Assembly: GCA_003158885.1 (NCBI GenBank)
Contig: PMLN01000313.1
Coordinates: 1 to 8,153, forward strand
Length of the DNA stretch: 8,153 bases
Direction: 5' to 3'
From: Anaerolineae bacterium
GTDB taxonomy: Bacteria; Chloroflexota; Anaerolineae; Anaerolineales; Villigracilaceae
The position numbers and the translations under genes were made by a program. The notes beneath the pieces are model-generated. The model saw only the letters and a list, made by a program, of their open reading frames with translations, ran no database searches and had not been told where the DNA came from. Shown one piece after another: positions 6,981-8,153 of this stretch (position 1 is the first letter of the stretch; every line of letters begins with the position of its first letter).

Positions 6981-7088
6981 GTCTGACAGGTCGAAAAAGT
7001 CTAAAAGGTCTCAAAAGTCGAACAGGTCGAAAAGGTCTTAAAAGTCGAACAAGTCGAAAAGGTCTTAAAAGTCGAACAGGTCGGGAGG
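6981..7088. repeat. Twelve-unit 9-nt tandem repeat (GTC-N6) in the dnaE leader
   Basis: From 6981 every ninth base starts a GTC for 12 consecutive units, e.g. GTCGAAAAG, GTCTTAAAA, GTCGAACAG. Three unit types form a 27-nt higher-order repeat: 7017-7043 and 7044-7070 differ at one position (GTCGAACAG against GTCGAACAA), and 7071-7088 begins a third. The array ends eight bases before the dnaE start and fills nearly all of its predicted leader. On the minus strand it is pyrimidine-rich, and because nine is a multiple of three it creates a false upstream reading frame. Confidence 0.9.
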
Positions 7089-7103
7089 ATTGAGGTGGTC
7101 GGC

Positions 7104-7116
7104 TGGGATTATAGCA
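7104..7116 (-). promoter_or_regulatory. Extended -10 promoter of dnaE
   Basis: The minus strand reads TGCTATAATCCCA, with a perfect TATAAT (7108-7113) and an upstream TG, an extended -10. The -35 region is poor: TTGTTC at 7133-7138 is 19 bases away. Transcription would start near 7101, giving a leader of about 130 bases that consists mostly of the GTC repeat. The same 13-mer lies upstream of the gene at 8124. Confidence 0.6.
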
Positions 7117-7297
7117 CTGAGGGTCAAAATTAGAACAAATGATTGCCTTAAAGAATTCTGCTGCAATCTTTCCATAACCCACGTGTGGGGGGCACAAAGA
7201 AATGCCACCAAATCTGTGCAAGTCAACGAACGATTCTGTGGGAAAACTTTTTGATCCCGGCATTTTTATCTCTGACCGTATTGCAGCAAAGGCTCTG

Positions 7298-7306
7298 TGG
7301 TAGAAT
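7298..7306 (+). promoter_or_regulatory. Probable extended -10 of the toxin-antitoxin operon
   Basis: TGGTAGAAT has the TG-N-TAGAAT form and lies 38 bases before the antitoxin ATG. TTGCAG at 7281-7286 is too close for a standard -35. A palindrome starts right at its 3' edge, so a repressor bound there would cover the start site. The rest of 6973-7344, outside the dnaE leader repeat, its promoter and these sites, shows no gene. Confidence 0.45.
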
Positions 7307-7337
7307 TCCAGAAAAGCAGAATTTCCGCTTTTCTGGA
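7307..7337 (+). promoter_or_regulatory. Perfect 11-bp inverted repeat over the antitoxin ribosome site
   Basis: TCCAGAAAAGC (7307-7317) and GCTTTTCTGGA (7327-7337) are exact inverted copies around a nine-base loop. The right arm covers most of the GGAG ribosome site (7335-7338) of the antitoxin gene, and the left arm abuts the predicted -10. As DNA it suits a dimeric AbrB-type antitoxin as an operator for autorepression. As RNA it would form a hairpin hiding the ribosome site. Either fits toxin-antitoxin control; the sequence alone does not choose between them. Confidence 0.65.
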
Positions 7338-7344
7338 GAAAATT

Positions 7345-7614
7345 ATGACCACCCTTCAAATTCGCAGTAAAGGCACGATCACGATCCCCGCTAGTCTCCG
7401 CAAAAAATATGGGCTGGATGACGGCGAGACGCTTACGCTAATCGATCTTGGCAGCGGCTCGTTCATGCTCACGCCGAAGGTCTCGAAGATCAACCGCCTT
7501 GGCGACCGTATCGCAAAACAACTCAAGGAGGATAACGTGTCGCTCGATGATCTATTGAGCGCGCTCGATGAAGAGCGCAAGCATTACTACAAAGCACATT
7601 ATGCCAAACGTTAA
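7345..7614 (+). CDS. AbrB/SpoVT-type antitoxin
   Basis: 89 residues. The start at 7345 is chosen because GGAG lies six bases upstream and MTTLQIRSKGTITIPASLRK is the usual beginning of the family; the in-frame ATG at 7297 would run through the palindrome. Residues 3-47 form a swapped-hairpin AbrB domain (SKGTITIP, then KYGLDDGETLTLIDLGSGSF and MLTPK), which dimerises and binds DNA. The C-terminal half is helical and charged (SLDDLLSALDEERKHYYKAH), the region that typically blocks the toxin. The gene overlaps the PIN gene by 14 bases, a typical coupled arrangement. The two together are a VapBC-like pair of the AbrB-PIN type. Autoregulation through the upstream palindrome is likely. Confidence 0.9.
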   Translation: MTTLQIRSKGTITIPASLRKKYGLDDGETLTLIDLGSGSFMLTPKVSKINRLGDRIAKQLKEDNVSLDDLLSALDEERKHYYKAHYAKR

Positions 7615-8038
7615 AATATTCTTTGATAGTAGCGCACTTGTGGCGGGCATCATCTCGGCCAGCGGCGCGGCAAGAGCTTTGCTGCAGCTCGCTGAAATCG
7701 AAGAACTGGATGTTGTGATCAACGAGCAGGTCATTATAGAAACAGAACGTGTGCTGGCGAGAAAATCCCCCCGAAACCTGCCTGATTTCCGGCAAGCTAT
7801 CAAGATCGTGCGCCCGGTCATCGTAAGGGAAACCGCGAAAGACGTGCAAAAATGTCTTTATATGATTTCTGATCCTGATGATGCACCCATCCTTGCCGCG
7901 GCGATCAAAGCCAAAGTGGACTTTTTGATCACGCACAACCGCAAGCACTTCCTCGACGATCCAAAGGTTACAGAGAAGTCAGGATTGCAAATCGGAACTC
8001 CGGGCGATGCGTTAGCATGGTTCAGACAACGCGCATAA
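7601..8038 (+). CDS. PIN-domain toxin (putative ribonuclease)
   Basis: 145 residues from the ATG at 7601, so that the protein opens with the first PIN strand, MPNVKIFFDSSALVAG; an in-frame ATG at 7568 would add 11 residues. Neither has a strong ribosome site, as expected if translation is coupled to the antitoxin. Acidic residues of the PIN site are D9, E47/E49 and D94 in SDPDDAPILAAA. The fourth position, in LITHNRKHF, is N113 rather than aspartate, a variation seen in several PIN groups. Length and layout fit the PIN_3-type putative toxin family, Mg2+-dependent RNases that cut tRNA, rRNA or mRNA; the target here is unknown. The protein looks intact, so the module is probably functional. Confidence 0.88.
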   Translation: MPNVKIFFDSSALVAGIISASGAARALLQLAEIEELDVVINEQVIIETERVLARKSPRNLPDFRQAIKIVRPVIVRETAKDVQKCLYMISDPDDAPILAAAIKAKVDFLITHNRKHFLDDPKVTEKSGLQIGTPGDALAWFRQRA

Positions 8039-8061
8039 TGAGCAGGTTTGATTTTTCTGCA

Positions 8062-8090
8062 TCCCCGCCACAATGATGGGGACATTTTCT
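8062..8090 (+). terminator. Weak hairpin after the PIN gene
   Basis: TCCCC (8062-8066) and GGGGA (8078-8082) can pair around an 11-base loop, followed by CATTTTCT. The stem is short, so efficient termination is uncertain, but it stands between the toxin stop and the next promoter. Confidence 0.35.
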
Positions 8091-8094
8091 TGTA

Positions 8095-8107
8095 TGCTAT
8101 AATCCCA
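8095..8107 (+). promoter_or_regulatory. Extended -10 promoter of the gene at 8124
   Basis: TGCTATAATCCCA has a perfect TATAAT at 8098-8103 with the upstream TG. No good -35 is seen. Transcription would begin near 8110, leaving a leader of about 14 bases that holds the ribosome site. Confidence 0.6.
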
Positions 8108-8123
8108 CCCCGAAAGGCGATAA

Positions 8124-8153
8124 ATGCTCCAGAAATTTGTCAGTGTCTTCGGG
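8124..8153 (+). CDS. Start of a gene, possibly secA (runs off window)
   Basis: ATG at 8124 with AAGG six bases upstream and a strong promoter in front. Ten codons are visible, MLQKFVSVFG. This resembles the beginning of SecA, the preprotein translocase ATPase, whose N-terminus is often of the form M-hydrophobic-KK-hydrophobic...FG. Ten residues cannot establish this, so no symbol is given. Confidence 0.45.
   Translation, partial: MLQKFVSVFG

Noticed and set aside
6981..7088. CRISPR array
   Set aside because: Units are 9 nt with no unique spacers; it is a simple tandem repeat, and no cas gene is present.
7178..7189. CCCAC-GT-GTGGG inverted repeat as an operator
   Set aside because: Only five-base arms, not placed at a promoter element; likely chance, though it lies in the divergent intergenic region.
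6973..7359. 129-residue N-terminal extension of DnaE
   Set aside because: It is Arg/Leu/Pro-rich because it translates the 9-nt repeat, runs through the promoter, and the family start MSFAHLHVHT lies at 6972.

Overview
The window looks like a piece of a Chloroflexota genome, most likely Anaerolineae-like. This is an inference: there is no 16S gene. It rests on a long DnaE with an apparently complete PHP metal site and an extra C-terminal tail domain, on short dispersed palindromes of the kind common in such genomes, and on extended -10 promoters. dnaE, the DinB-like gene and the toxin-antitoxin pair have mixed to GC-rich codon use. The membrane gene at 721-1341 and the TIR gene at 2496-2987 are clearly AT-richer and look foreign.

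Layout, left to right. On the minus strand are the 5' part of a B3/B4-domain gene (1-510), an unrecognised four-helix membrane protein (721-1341), a DinB-like protein (1424-1936), a detached dnaE tail copy (2052-2495), a TIR-domain gene broken by an amber codon (2496-2987) and the complete replicative polymerase gene dnaE (3010-6972). The dnaE leader carries a 12-unit, 9-nt tandem repeat behind an extended -10 promoter. Divergently, on the plus strand, lies an AbrB-type antitoxin/PIN toxin pair (7345-8038) with a perfect palindrome over its ribosome binding site. The first ten codons of another plus-strand gene follow at 8124.

The main discovery is downstream of dnaE. The last ~100 codons of dnaE recur as a second copy behind the TIR gene (about 85% identical in protein, about 78% in DNA, so mostly silent changes). 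The last 17 codons recur again as a more decayed remnant behind the DinB-like gene. On the minus strand the order is dnaE tail, TIR, tail copy 2, DinB, tail remnant 3, membrane gene. Decay increases with distance from dnaE. This is what repeated insertion at the dnaE 3' end would leave if each insert brought a fresh 3' end and pushed the old one downstream. No integrase or transposase is visible, so the mechanism is open.

The TIR gene and tail copy 2 share one reading frame, interrupted by TAG and then TAA. The TAG falls where the TIR family normally has its catalytic glutamate. The TIR gene is therefore probably dead. A former TIR-DnaE tail fusion is possible but unproven.
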